This document shows positions 1 to 39,851 of a stretch of DNA of 64,000 bases, piece after piece (the first letter of the stretch is position 1; each line of letters opens with the position of its first letter). Position numbers and translations under genes: made by a program. This DNA is from Labia minor (Eukaryota; Arthropoda; Insecta; Dermaptera; Spongiphoridae), in NCBI GenBank assembly GCA_963082975.1, contig OY720347.1:9530225-9594224 (forward strand), in the 5' to 3' direction. The notes under the pieces are model-generated. The model saw nothing but the letters and a program-made list of their open reading frames with translations, searched no databases and was not told the DNA's origin.

Positions 1-907
1 ATAAAATGTGTACAACAATAATATTTTGGATATTTTGTTTTTAAATTATTTTTAACTAAAGGCGAAAACAAGAGTTTTTCTGTGTATGTGTGCTTTCCAT
101 TCAGTCAGTTAATCAATATTTTTTAATAATATTCTCTTTGGTATTCTCCTCTTTCTCCCCCCTCGCCCCACACGATGAAGATCACTAGCTTAAGGATTAA
201 TTATTTTATTATAATTTTTATTATTAATACCACTTTAGTACAAGATTGAACAGATGAGAAAAATTTTAAAAAATCCAAAAATTGTGCTTTAACTTCCTTA
301 AGTCCAAACATTTTTTTTTCTTGTGGGTAGCTAAAAATACGGTTCTCTCCCTTTACCTAGGTTTATATATATATAAATATATATGACTCACAATATTCTC
401 TATATATATATAAGTATATGACTCACAATATTCTATTCAAAAAGTTTCCTTAAATATAAATTTTTGCATCAATCTTTACTTTTAATTTATCATTAATAAG
501 AATATTAATATGATAATCAGCTTTGATATTTATTTGTCTTGGAAAAAGATAGGAAATTTTAAAAACTAGATAACTATTTGCATATTCATTTAAATTTTTG
601 ATCGAAACAGAAAATTTTTAGTCTCGAGGTTCTTAAAAATTTGATCTGTGAGTCGAAAACAAATACAAATCAAGAAAACAATTATAAATAACACTACTAT
701 AATAAACTCAGCCTTCCTTCTAGAAAGCAAATCCACATAAGCTTAAAAATTTATAAATAATAAAAAATAAATTTAATACAGCAATAAATTAACCCCCAAA
801 ATTGATTCTAAAGCGTTAAGATCAGATAGAATTATATATACAAATATAAATATAGAAGAAATTAGAATAAAATGCATGATATATCGTTCATCTCACTTTG
901 TTTAATT
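1..907. other. AT-rich non-coding DNA
   Basis: No gene recognised. It holds A/T runs, short TA tracts and two nearby copies of a short segment ending TATATGACTCACAATATTCT (near 383-433). Confidence 0.5.
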
Positions 908-1138
908 CAGGGGTGTCTAAACTGCGGCCCAAACGCAAATTATGAAAAGATTTAAATTTAATTAATATTTTATTCAATATGGTTTTAAAAAAAATATAAA
1001 ATAATTTTGGGATTAGACTTTTTCCAACTTTTTAAAATTTTTCAATATGGTTCTATATAAAAAAAAAAGGTAAAATGATATTTATCTGCGGCCCAGCATA
1101 TTTTTTTTTGCAATGTGGTCATAGTTTAGATACCCCTG
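908..1138. mobile_element. hAT-type MITE, CAGGGGTGTCTAAACT family
   Basis: Termini CAGGGGTGTCTAAACT and AGTTTAGATACCCCTG are inverted repeats. An exact 8-bp duplication GTTTAATT flanks the element (900-907 and 1139-1146), the hallmark of hAT insertion. No coding capacity. A second copy is at 27522-28468. Confidence 0.88.
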
Positions 1139-1769
1139 GTTTAATTCGTCCATTACTGGGTTAATCAAACTTAAAATTAAACTAAAAAATGAAATATTTT
1201 TTTGATCAGATCTTTAATACTACGAGATAAGATATGATACAATAATATAGTTTAACATCGATTATTTAAATTATTATATAAGTCTTCTCCATTTTAATTA
1301 ATTTTTTTTTATTTTTTGGCTAGAGTATTCATTGATATCATAATTCTTATTTTGATTTCGTTTTGTAAATTTTATCTTCATTTAATATTTAACAAAAAAA
1401 ATTTATCTATTATGTAAAATAATATATATCCATTATTTTGTATATTATATCAAGACTAAAATGATTTATTTTAATATAGTATATTTTGTAGGCTCTATAT
1501 ATTTTCTAATTTTTTTTTTATTTAGATCACATTCAATATTATTTGTTATTTAGGACTGAGTAAAAAAAAAGACCACCATAAATATATTATGTATTATTTA
1601 TACAGTCTCACAAATAAAACAAATCATAGTGGAAGATAAATCGAGAAAATAGAAAATTTACATAAAAATATTTATAAATATAATATATACAACAATACCT
1701 CCTTCAAGATATCCATAGTTATAAGAAATCTTTAAAATAAATTAATATATATATATATATATACTTTAT

Positions 1770-1852
1770 CATGTTCCCGCCAGCTCCATAATTTGTCTAT
1801 TTATTTTATGTGGAGGCATGAGCCACCGGTGGTACATACCGGCGGGAACGTG
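1770..1852. mobile_element. very short piggyBac-like MITE (83 bp)
   Basis: Inverted ends CATGTTCCCGCC and GGCGGGAACGTG enclose about 60 bp that itself contains a CTCCAT/ATGTGGAG inverted pair. TTAA follows on the right and TTAT precedes on the left; piggyBac elements duplicate TTAA. Assignment is tentative. Confidence 0.4.
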
Positions 1853-3071
1853 TTAATAAATAATGATGATAGAATGGAAGTGACAAAAAAATTATTTTAT
1901 TTAGGATCATCTTTAAAAAGTATAATTTGATTTTAACGATGTATTTATTCGAAATCTGTTATGATTCTAATTTAAATAAAAATTGAATTTATTGATTGAT
2001 GGTAGAATAAAAAAAAAAAAAAAAAAAAATTTATATGAAAATTATACGTGGTTAAAATGAAAATCTAAAAGAGGTATTTGTATATGAAAAAGTAAAATCA
2101 TTAAATGTCTAATTTATCCCTAGAAATAATTTTAAAAAGATGGCACAAAATTAGAATATTTATATATATATATAAAATTTGAAAGGTAATTACAATTACA
2201 TATCATTCATAAATTGATGCTTATATATATATATAAGTTAATATACATTATAAACAAAGTATACAAAAAGGAGAAAAAGAAAAAACAATCAAACAAGGTT
2301 CATAATTGATGAGAAAGGACATCTATATTATTATTATTATTATTATTAAAAATAAAAATGATAATAAATAAATTATAAAAAAAAAAAATATTTTATTTAT
2401 TTTATAGAAATGATTTTTTAATAATCTTAATTTCATTCTAATGGTTGTGTGAAGGTTTATTTTAATAATAGTTATATTTTGATTTTTATTCTTTTTAATT
2501 GAAAGAATAATATATTTTTAAAATTGTTTTTTTTTTAAATCACGGCTCAGATTAGGCAATACAAGCAAATTTATTTCATTTTAAGGTCAAATATATATAT
2601 ATATATATTATGGTGATGTTATAAGTACAAAAATCTAAAAAAAAATGTATTATATATAGAATTATTGTTAATATTAAATAAATACAAAAATCTTGAACAA
2701 TATTTTGAAAAATCAATTTTAAGGTACTTCTAAAATGTAGTGTTATAAATAAGTTTATAGAACTTTTATATTATATCAGATCTTGCGATTTTTTTTTTTT
2801 TTTTGATTTTGAAACTGAGCTATGATTTAAAATTAAAAAATTATCGATATTCAATTGAATTATGTTATTAACCAGCTTAAATTTATTAATCATTTACAAT
2901 TAAATTTATATTTTATTTTTCAATTTAATTTCGAAAGTTATTTATCCGTATAATTACATAAAAAAAAAAATAAAAAATAAAAAAATAAAAAAATAAAAAA
3001 TAAAAGTGAAAATTATTAAAATTAAAAAATAAAAATGTTTAATTGTTTTTTCTGTTCAATGTGGTGTATGA
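1853..3071. other. AT-rich intergenic DNA downstream of the CDR2-like gene
   Basis: No gene seen. It is low complexity: A-run 2010-2029, ATT repeats 2328-2349, TA tracts, and an AAAAT/AAAAAT array at about 2962-3004. Confidence 0.55.
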
Positions 3072-3077
3072 TTTATT
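3072..3077 (-). terminator. candidate poly(A) signal of the CDR2-like gene
   Basis: AATAAA on the minus strand, about 125 nt after the stop codon. Two more AATAAA hexamers overlap 3189-3198, almost touching the stop. In DNA this AT-rich such hexamers occur often by chance, so the choice is an inference. Confidence 0.35.
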
Positions 3078-3199
3078 AAAAAATTAAATATTTATATATA
3101 ATTTCACTGGTCAAATAAATAAATAAATTGAATATCGAAAATTTTCTATAAAGAATAGAATATAGTTTGTATTGAAGAAGGGATGATGTTTATTTATTT

Positions 3200-30850
<27,651 letters not shown>

Positions 30851-31149
30851 ATTTTTTTTTAATTTTATTTTATTAAAAATTTAACAACTGAATTAAATAA
30901 GAAACACAAATTTAGATAGGAGAGGAGGTGGGTGCACAAAATAATTTCCAATATCAATCCATTGGAATGAAAAGGATTGCCATTGGGAAAAGGAAGAAAT
31001 GTGCATCCGACAAGAGAATCAAGTGAACTGAAGTATAATAGTAGCTAACAGTCAGTCACTCTTCGATAGGTAGGAGAAGAGGGAGAACACCTGCCAAGGA
31101 GTGGGGAGGAAGGGATCTTGCACTTCTCCTTACGAACAAATGCTTAAAA
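30851..31149 (-). promoter_or_regulatory. presumed 5' leader and promoter region of the CDR2-like gene
   Basis: A stretch immediately upstream of the start codon that is clearly less AT-rich from about 30900 to 31130 and free of the repeat families seen elsewhere. On the minus strand an arthropod-type initiator-like TTCAGTT lies at 31024-31033, but I see no TATA box at the right distance. A hAT element starts directly upstream at 31150. Promoter function is inferred only from position and composition. Confidence 0.35.
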
Positions 31150-31474
31150 CTGTGCCGCGGCACTTTTGTGTGCTGCGAGATTTTCAAAATGTGCTGTCAA
31201 ATTTTACAAATGTACAAATTAAGAAAAAGTACTTATTTATTTTATATGAATGTAAAAAAAAAGGTAAAAATGTTTTTTCGATCAGGCTCTTAAACATTTC
31301 CGACTTTTTTTTCAATTTTTTTCAACATGGTTCTTAAAAAAGGTAAAATCTTTTTGGGTTCAGGCTATTAAATATTTTCGACTTTTTTATACTTATCTTT
31401 TTCTTTGTGTGCCGCCAAATTTTTTAACCGTTAAAAGTGTGCCGCGGTAAAAAATAAAAGGATTAGAATCAGTG
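31150..31474. mobile_element. hAT-type MITE, GTGCCGCGG family, next to the gene's 5' end
   Basis: An exact duplication GCTTAAAA flanks it (31142-31149, 31475-31482). The left end starts CTGTGCCGCGGC, lacking the usual first ~16 bp; the right end GGATTAGAATCAGTG is slightly mutated. About 300 bp upstream of the CDR2-like start codon. Confidence 0.85.
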
Positions 31475-31619
31475 GCTTAAAATATTCTCTCCAAAGAATT
31501 ATTTTTTTTTTCTTATAAATTTAAACAAACACATATTCATTATTAAAAATAATATTTTCTTGTGTATAATCAATTTATTTTATTTTATTTTTTTGCTTTG
31601 GTGGTTATGTTTATTATTA

Positions 31620-31625
<6 letters not shown>

Positions 31626-31660
<35 letters not shown>
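31626..31660. repeat. TA microsatellite
   Basis: Uninterrupted AT/TA run of about 35 bp, directly beside an R-C element. Confidence 0.95.
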
Positions 31661-31661
<1 letters not shown>

Positions 31662-31662
<1 letters not shown>

Positions 31663-31864
31663 AAATCACATATTAATATTTTATTGTAAATTTATTCAAA
31701 ACACAAAAAAAAAAAAAATACAAAACGTTTCGATTGCCCTTTCTGTAGTCGCTTGATAGCATTTGCAGGAAGAGCAATCGTAACATTGTGTATTTTATTT
31801 TTTGTGTTTTGAATAAATTTACAATAAAATATTAATGTGGTTTTATTTACAAAATTCCATTATT
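31662..31864. mobile_element. R-C hairpin element with reversed loop
   Basis: Arms around TTGTAAATTTATTCAAAACA and AATAAATTTACAATAAAATA. The loop reads CTGTAGTCGCTTGATAGCAT, the reverse complement of the loop in copy 19066-19286. The left arm lacks its outer end. Confidence 0.85.
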
Positions 31865-31927
31865 TCATTTTATGTTTTTTTCAAATTTTATAGATTTGTT
31901 TTTGAAGGGAAAAATTTCAATATTTTT

Positions 31928-32524
31928 ACTATCTCGCCAAATCACGAAAATTTTCGATGTCGAGATTTTGATGTTTGTATACGTTTTGAAGGTCCCTGAA
32001 TCATTTTCACTAAGGTTGAGAACAATGTCTCTCTCTGTGTGTGTATGTGTGTATATATTATTATGTACACAAGATTACGCAAAAACGGTTTGAGCTAGAA
32101 TCATTAAATTTGGTTTACGGGCATTATTCTAAATTCGTAGTTTTCTATCAACTTTTGAGAAATGTAGCTCATTCGGAAGAGGAGCATTATCTACCACGTT
32201 TTCATTTTTTTTCCTCTAAACTGACCGTAAAAATAAAGATATATGTTTGATTGTTTTTCACATGATTGAAAATTGTATAAAACTGCTATCTATAGAATTT
32301 CAGCTTGATTGAATCGCTGAAAGTACCAGAATAATTTTTTTAACACTACAAATCTCACGCGCCAACACGTGACGTGGTGCCATCAACAAAGAGCCAAACA
32401 TGAGCTGATTTAATAAATATTATTTATTAATTTTAATTTATAATTAATTAAATTTAATTTAAATATAACATATGTTAATTAATCCAATTCAAATTTGCGA
32501 GATAGTCGATTGGAGACTCCCCAA
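31928..32524 (+). mobile_element. R-A family copy, near full length
   Basis: Left end ACTATCTCGCC; the hairpin's second arm is lost (followed by AAATCACGAAAATTTTCG). Then GT tract, ACGGTTTGAGCTAGAATCAT, GCCAACACGTGACGTGGTGC and right end TTGCGAGATAGTCGATTGGA. Confidence 0.92.
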
Positions 32525-33388
32525 CTTATTTTTTTACTAATTAAGTTGATAAATTTAAAATAATTAAATATCATTATATCATTTTCTATAATGATTGATG
32601 ATGTTAATAGTTATTATTATAATTATGTGGCAATATTATTTAAAGTGAAATAAAAAGAAAAAACTAAATCAGGTTAAAAATGTATCTATACTGCACAATT
32701 TACATATATATGTACGTATATATAGAATATTTGATGTGATTAACAACAAATGCTTAAATCATAAAAATCATGTGTTCCAAATTTCTAAATAATCAAAATG
32801 GTTAAGAAATATAACTTTCATTTATTTAGTCACATATAAAAAATTCAAAATAAATGTGTTTATATAAATATTTTTTTTTTAATTTTTTGTATAATAAATA
32901 AATAAACAAATAAATATTAATAAATTATGCATTTATGTGAGTTGTATAGAGCAACAGGTAGTCACGCATAGTGTGAATGATAACTTCTCATATTAAATTT
33001 CTAACACAATGAATTTTATTTTAAATCTACATCTACATGGTATTTGTATAATACATTTTTAATTGCTCCACTTGTTCTAAAAGAATCAACGTTCACGAAA
33101 TGGAATCAGATAAAAGAAAAAATAAACCTAATACAATAATCTTAGGTTATGTTTTGGGAGATTTATAATTTTATTTTTTTAAATATGGAAATGTGCTTAA
33201 ATCAAGTTGGTATACCTTTCATTCAACTATCCTTTATGTATAGCAAAATTTAACGAATAAATTAAAATTCTAGATAACTTTTCTTTTTCTAAAAAAATAC
33301 ATTTTTGTAATTGATGTAATTGTTTTGTTTTTTTCAAAATTTAAAATACTTTGCATATCTTCTCAATTCATGACCTGAAGAATCCATA
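32525..33388. other. intergenic DNA without recognisable feature
   Basis: AT-rich, no gene or known repeat. Confidence 0.45.
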
Positions 33389-33615
33389 TAGGGTAAAAGC
33401 ATACAGTTGTAGGCCCCCTTAAGCAATTCCTAGCAGACTTTAATGCATATCTGGGCAAATCTGTGTCAAATTAGGTTTGCAGAACATAGATAGTATGAGC
33501 ATTTTGATGAATAAAAAAAAATCATTTTCTCATCACATTTTCAATAAACACGCAAAAATCCTAAGAAATACAGTTATTGGCCACCTATTATAGATATTGG
33601 CCGAGGTATTCTATA
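33389..33615. mobile_element. TTGGCCCCCT-type MITE, partial
   Basis: Start TAGGGTAAAAGCATACAG, then GGCCCCCTTAAGCAATTCCT and CAAATTAGGTTTGCAGAACA, which is the reverse complement of 13761-14096. The far end is lost next to the Tc1/mariner element at 33623. Confidence 0.72.
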
Positions 33616-33622
33616 GTGGTTA

Positions 33623-34430
33623 TACAGGGTCCGCCATGTAATAATTTTTTTTAATTGCAATAAAACAAAAACGGTTTGATGAATTTTCAAATTTATTTTT
33701 TCATAGTGAAGTATAGACCTTCCGATTATTTATGAAATACTATTTTATTCAAATAGCTGCCTCGGCTGGTCTTGCAGTACGCCATACGGTCGGTCCAATT
33801 TTTGAGTACATTTGTGATAGAATACAGCTCTATTTTAGCTATGGCTGCACGAATGTTGTCTTTCAATGCTTGAATTGTCTCTGGTTTGTCTTTGATGGCT
33901 CCCCACAAATAATAGTCTAACGGTGTCAAATTTAAGTTCCGAGGTCAAACGACATCAGAATTTCTGCTGATAATTCGGTCTCCGAAGACAGTGCGCAAAA
34001 GTTCAATTGTAAGTTTAGCTGTGTGACACCGAGCGCCGTCTTGTTGGAACCAAATGTCCAAGTCTTCCTCTTCAAGTTTCGGGAACAACCAATCATATAG
34101 TGGTCGCCATTAACCATAACGGCGGCTCCTGCCTCATTTTCAAAGAAAAATGGCCCAATGATGCCGCCAGACCAAACCGTCACTCTCTGAGGATGCATTG
34201 TCTTCTCCATGATAACGTGTGGGTTTTCCGTCCCCCAGATGGGTTTGTTGACGTATTCGCCAATATGGAAATGCGCTTCATCCGAAAAGATGATTTTTGA
34301 CTTTTACTCGTACTAATAATCATTTGTAAACTTTTCTCTATCCATTAACGTTCGAATTATGTTTCAATCTTTTGTAGTTTGGAAGAAATACATGCTTGCA
34401 ATCTGCTCTTTCTTTTTGAATAACCCTGTA
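33623..34430 (-). pseudogene. Tc1/mariner (maT-like) element with broken DDE/D transposase
   Basis: TA-flanked ends TACAGGGT and ACCCTGTA. On the minus strand the transposase C-terminal two thirds can be read across frameshifts: FSDEAHFHIGEYVNKPIWG (first catalytic D), HPQRVTVWSGG, IWFQQDGARCHTAK (second D), LTPLDYYLWGAIKDKPETIQ and VLKNWTDRMAYC. The third catalytic position, normally D before LTPLDY, reads N (NLNLTPLDY). The N-terminal DNA-binding part is missing. The spacing suggests a DD37D-type family. Inactive. Confidence 0.88.
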
Positions 34431-35707
34431 TATATATATAAGAATACCCAGTAGAATGGAGGATATTCATAACAAGTCAATTGATTAATATTCCGTGACA
34501 GGGATCCAATACGTGTTTAGCCAGTTTGTAAAATAAACATTTTTTTTTAAGTTTCGAGCAGCTGTATTCTTCCTTATTTTATTAAATTTCTATTTATTAT
34601 TTATCTCAATTATAAATTTATTATTTTAATTATTTATAAAGCGCTTATAATAATAATTATATTTTTATTATTATAGTTTTTTGCGGGAATTTTATTTTTA
34701 ATGACATTTTTTACTAAGTATAACCATTTTATTATATAAGTAAAAACGATTTTCTTTTATATATATATATAATTTAGCTAGTCTATAAAAATTTAATTCC
34801 ATATTATGAGTTTGTTTAGAGAGCACAGACCATCTAAAAGACTAGTAAACTATTGTCTTTGCTGAAACAAAGTTTTTGGCGCCACCATGCGAGTGGAGGC
34901 AGTAACTAATTGAAAAAAAAAATCGCGCGTGTGTGTGTGTGTGTGTGTTTGCTTGATTTTTGCATGCAGAGTTATTGGTTATGCGCCACATAGACACATC
35001 ATATTAAAAAAAAAAATGGTTTCACCGATTTCTAAGGAATTGGGGGGCCCTATTAGAGAGAGAGAGAGAGAGAGAGAGCAGTGTCATAAGAGGTCAGGAT
35101 GTTATATAATAAGAACAAGGGTAATACTATGTAAGATTATAATGTAATATATATTTAGTTAGATAAATAGATACATGCTATATATATAATAGAAATAGCA
35201 ATGTTTATTTATTTAAAAATATTACCTGTTTTTTATTTTTTTAACAAAATTAAATAAATTCCCATTATTAATATAATTAACAAAGATGGATGGATAATTT
35301 AAATAGGAAGGGAAATTCTAGAATAATTGTAAAATGAAAAAAGTAAACAAAAAAATAAAATAAAATGAAAGAAATTCACATAAGGTACTTGTTTATCTAT
35401 TGATGAGATAATATAACTGTAATTCACTACACTAGTCTATAATTAGATGTAGTAACTATATTAAGTTTGTTCTCAAAAACTGGATTATACTTGTAATTTG
35501 GTTATTATTTTATTTGTTCTATTAAGGATTTGTCTCTTTCTTGGTTAGATGACCTAAGAAATAATTAATTACTTATATTCCACTAAGAAACAAACACGCT
35601 TGATATTCTATGATATTCAATCAAAGAGAAATACTATATAATTATTAAGTTCACATGATTCAAAATAATTAAAAAATCTAATATATAAGTATATATTATA
35701 ATTTTAT
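34431..35707. other. intergenic DNA with simple repeats
   Basis: GT tract 34930-34947 and GA tract 35055-35078. A ~45-bp block GACTAGTAAACTATTGTCTT (34840) recurs at 20870, and TTTCACCGATTTCTAAGGAA (35020) recurs at 28752. No gene. Confidence 0.5.
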
Positions 35708-35981
35708 GAAGGCGCCACAGGGTGAGAGGCTAGCGTCGCTGTCCCACATTCTCGTGGTCCAGGGTTCAAGTCCCGGGTCTGGCAAGGGAATTTCTCTAGC
35801 TGGGGTCTAAGGGACAGAGTCAACCCAGCCTCTGGGATCAACATTGGGAAGCTACTTGATAAAAAGTAGCTCCCCCGATCAAGAAAATCAAGGTAAAGGT
35901 TGATACTGATCATAGGACACCTAATTCATATAACCGACTTGATAGACGTTGTCCTTGCATAGGACCTACAAAGTCAAGTTT
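35708..35981 (+). repeat. tRNA-derived SINE, best copy
   Basis: Head GAAGGCGCCACAGGGTGAGA with an A-box-like GGCTAGCGTCGCTG, B-box GGTTCAAGTCC, then GGCAAGGGAATTTCTCTAGC, CAACCCAGCCTCTGGGATCA, GATCAAGAAAATCAAGGTAA and ATAGGACACCTA. Ends AAAGTCAAGTTTA. Three other copies lie in the window. Confidence 0.9.
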
Positions 35982-36051
35982 AATTATTATAAATTTATTA
36001 ACAATATAATCTTTTAAATGTCATCTTCATTTTTTTCAAATGATAAATAAA

Positions 36052-36285
36052 TCTCGGCGGATGAGGGAGCAATTCGTATCCCAATTCATGGATTTTCATG
36101 GAAATTCACTTTTTTTAATTTTATACTCCAATCACGAGGTAATCTGCATTTAATGGATGTTAAACTAAAAACAAAAGACCCAGCTGGTTCAAATATCGAC
36201 AGGAGTCAGATGACAAGAGCAGTGTTGCGATTTCAAGGGACATTCAAAAAGTAACGGCCTTATTGACCTGCTCTGTATAGTTATA
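36052..36285 (-). pseudogene. mariner fragment with internal deletion
   Basis: On the minus strand: terminal-like TATACAGAGCAGGTCAATAA, an untranslated part, then MKIHELGYELLPHPPR, the block just before the third catalytic D of mariner transposases. The first two catalytic regions and the 3' part are gone. Confidence 0.6.
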
Positions 36286-36513
36286 AGTCTAATGAAATAT
36301 TTACAATTAAAATGTGTTACGTATATAAACTAAAATTAACGTCTTTTTCTTTTGTAATTTATTATTATTATAACTGAAAAAGTGTAATAATAAACATTGT
36401 TAATTTTGTCAAAAATATATTTTAAAGAGACTCATGTATAATTTAATAAATAAATTTCTAACAAATAAAATATCTATAAAATTCGATTTTTAAATATTAT
36501 TGAATTTTGTAGA

Positions 36514-36927
36514 TACGAGGGTGGGGTGAAAAGTTTCCGGCCTGACCAAGAAAAACGGATGTTTTTAAATTTGTTTTTTTTGCTTTATTTTTCAACATTC
36601 AAGAGAGCTGAGACCTGTACGATGGCAGCTGAACGTTTTTTGCACAACTATTTGAACATGTAAAGCTGTGTGCAAGGTGGGTGCCGCGTTTGCTAACGTT
36701 AGACCAAAAACTGCTTCGAAAAACCATTTCTACCGACAATTTGGCGCTGTAGGTGTAATCCAAACGAATTTTTGCGTCGATTCATAACTGTTGATGAGAG
36801 TTAAATTAAATTAAATTTAAGTAATTAATTAAATTAATTACAACACCGTTATGAGAAATGTAAAAAAAAAAAATTAAAAACATCATTTTTCTTGGTTAGG
36901 CGGGAAACTTTTCACCCCACCCTCGTA
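36514..36927 (+). mobile_element. R-D mariner deletion derivative
   Basis: Ends TACGAGGGTGGGGTGAAAAG and its inverse, TA-flanked. It contains the transposase N-terminal region (TCAGCTGAACG, ACGTTAGACCAAAAACTGCT) up to CTGTTGATGAGAG, then jumps to the 3' part (CACCGTTATGAGAAATG). Frameshifted. Related to 45534, 51451 and 52880. Confidence 0.9.
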
Positions 36928-37680
36928 CTACCTCCTAAGGCTACAACTAGTAAATTTTATCCACCGAGATAATTATTATTATCTGTAAATTATTGTTAGT
37001 AAAGTAGTATAATTGAACAGCAGGCTATCTATGTTTTGTCCTTTCTAATCAAGTTACAAAAAAAAAAAAAAAATTAGAAAAGTAGGTAGCTAGATTAATC
37101 GTATAATAAATATTGTAGGATTTTTATATTTGAATTTCAAATGTGTTATTGCAATTTGTAATTATTTATTCATATATACATTTGTTTATTCATTCAGTGT
37201 TAATGACGTGAAAAGATACAATTTTTTTTCTTTAAAATAGAATAGAATGGGAAAATTGATAATTATTGTCCGATGAGAATGAGGAGAAAAGAGAAGCACT
37301 GAATTGAGTCACAATTGAATTTACTTAACAATCCATAAAGTTCGAAATACTTAATAATTAATATTATAATAAATTAAGTGAATAAATATTGAAATTGAAA
37401 ATCATTGATTTGGTTAATAATATAATATTAATACAATCTGAAGGGGTAACAACGAGCATAATAAAATAAGTGATCATTTAGTTATTTCAATTGCAACGAT
37501 AAACTTATAATTATAATACAAGTAAAAATACTTTCGAAATAAGTACATTCCAATATAATTGGCTTATTTGCATAAGAGATAGTAACAATTAAATAATTCA
37601 AGGCTTGAATGAGATGAATGATAACATATTGATAAATTATTCTACTTAATTTATTTCAAATCTTTAAAAAATCTTGAATC
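36928..37680. other. intergenic DNA without recognisable feature
   Basis: AT-rich; A-run at about 37058-37073. No gene. Confidence 0.45.
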
Positions 37681-37802
37681 TATATAAATAAAAATATTAT
37701 AAATATAAACAATTTTTATAAAATAACGTTTATCCAATGGACTAAAAAATATTTTATTCATATTGTGTTCATTAAAGAAAAGGTTATTATTTTGTTTTTG
37801 TT

Positions 37803-38250
37803 TTTCTCTCGGGGACATATTTATATAAAAAGGATCTTTCCTCTATGTCATTTGAGGGAAAACTTTTACTACTTCATCGACGCTAGTGCTGATTAATAAG
37901 AATTCATTATTAATTTTAATGCTATAAAATAATCTTAATTACATTTAAAATGAAAATTTATCCTGAAATCAATATTTATGCTTCAGAATCCGTTGAAAAA
38001 AAATTAATCGGAGCAATACAAGGAGTTAGTAATTAAAAGTAATTAATCGCTAATTATATTACAATTAATTAATTATAATTCAATTATATTTCTTCTATAA
38101 CTTCTAGGGATCGATTGAAATATCTATAAAAATTTTCAAAAGTCTATCTCAATTTAAAGATGATGAAAAATCGATTTCAATTTGCCAAAAGAGCGTACAG
38201 ACACCGGGTCAGACAGACGCCATGTGAAGTTGAGAAAAACGTTATAATAA
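37803..38250 (+). repeat. R-I dispersed repeat
   Basis: Starts TTCTCTCGGGGACATAT and includes ACTTCATCGACGCTAGTGCT, GGAGTTAGTAATTAAAAGTA and TTGCCAAAAGAGCGTACAGA; ends GAAGTTGAGAAAAACGTTAT. Copies at 49383-49960 and, partial and inverted, 63403-63578. Class unknown. Confidence 0.7.
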
Positions 38251-38491
38251 TAAAAAACAAAATATTTATCTTAATAACTAGAAATTAAAATTGATTAAAT
38301 GAATGTTAGTATATTGTTTTTTACATAAATGGTAAATTTATAAATAAATTCATATAATTAAAATCTAATTGAAAGATACCAATTAACAATTCGTTTAAAA
38401 AAAAGAGGATTATACGAATTGGAAGGTATATCATCGCAATTAGAATAAATGAATTAGAAACATAATTTCAAGGCTTTATATAATTGTAGAT

Positions 38492-38695
38492 CAGTGATTC
38501 TCAACCACTGTGCCGCGGTACTTTAGTGTGCCGCGAGATTATGAGGCTCTTAAACATTTCCGACTTTTTTTCGAAATTTTTTCAATTTGGTTTAAAAAAA
38601 AAAAAGGTTTTTGGGGACCACTTTTTTTCAATTAATTATTATTATTCAATAACCCTTAAAAGTGTGCCCGGTAAAAAAAAGGTTGAGAATCACTG
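38492..38695. mobile_element. hAT-type MITE, GTGCCGCGG family
   Basis: CAGTGATTCTCAACCACTG and GGTTGAGAATCACTG with an exact duplication TTGTAGAT (38484-38491, 38696-38703). Confidence 0.94.
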
Positions 38696-39851
38696 TTGTA
38701 GATTATATTATTTATTTTATTATTATTATTATTTATAATATAATATTCAAATATATGTAAACGAAATGAAAGTTTTGAGAAGGGAAATAATTTCTTATAC
38801 ATATATATATATATAAATATTTTACCGAAATACACTTTCTATTTTAATTTTATTTTATTTTCTTGATAAAATTTTGCTTAAAATTAAATTCTCATTGGGA
38901 AAATAACATTTTGCTCAAGTTAATTAATAAAAATTCAAACCAATTTAATAAAACACTAAAAATTATATAAATATATAATAAAAAAAGTCGATTTAGTAAT
39001 CATGTTTATCCGAAATTGAAGGACATGACTCTTTTCGGATCTGCATCAATTACGTTCAATTATTCAATCATAAATTTATAATTAAAAATAATGTTTTATT
39101 ATTATTATTATATTATATAATCCCAATCACAAATTTGAGAAAATTTAAGTGAAAAATCAAGATATATAACAATAACCTTGGCATAAGATGAGTATTCAAA
39201 ATTATATTTAAATTCGAATGGTTTAGGAGTGATTGAGATGATAATATCTCTTCCTATGGCGCTAGCGAACTCGAAAGTTCTTGGTCGTAGCAATTATATT
39301 TCTCAAATTATTTTTATCTTAATTATAGACCAAGAGACTTATTTATAAATTATCCACCAAAATCTTGAAAACAAATTATAACAATATTTTCTAAAATTAA
39401 TCTTATCAAAGTTTCAGTTGCACGTCAAAGTTCAGTGTAATTATAAAGTATATATATACATAATCCGAGTCCGCTAACGCATTTACCGTGCCCCAGTCAA
39501 TAGAATAAATTTTCCTCGCCAATATTCGAAAAATTTATTACATTCATAACAAATGCCGCCCAAACAAATTCCCGGTTTGCGCGCTCTCTAGAGTGTGCAC
39601 TGATATCAATAATAAATCCCCCAAACGTGTTCATAATTCGTAAATTTAATTATTTTTGACCCACAGTTAAAAATTGGCAACTACTCTCCTAAACTATCCC
39701 TATCCATTTCCTTATATTAAAATTAACCTTTATAAAATGTTATCTCAACAATTTAATTATTCAGAATTTTAAGAAATAATACTTAGAAGAATTAAAATAT
39801 AAGTGAGGAATTTAATGAAAACAAACTCATTTGATAATAGAATAAGTTGTA
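38696..39851. other. intergenic DNA, two GC-richer islands
   Basis: No gene recognised. About 39230-39290 (around GGCGCTAGCGAACTCGAAAG) and 39465-39620 (around GGTTTGCGCGCTCTCTAGAG) stand out from the AT-rich background and do not recur in the window. Confidence 0.45.

Noticed and set aside
34929..35147. 72-aa ORF with CVCVCV and REREREREQ
   Set aside because: Driven by the GT and GA microsatellites.
35730..35790. tRNA gene
   Set aside because: A- and B-box-like sequences belong to a SINE; no complete cloverleaf with an acceptor stem could be drawn, and the body is shared with three other copies.
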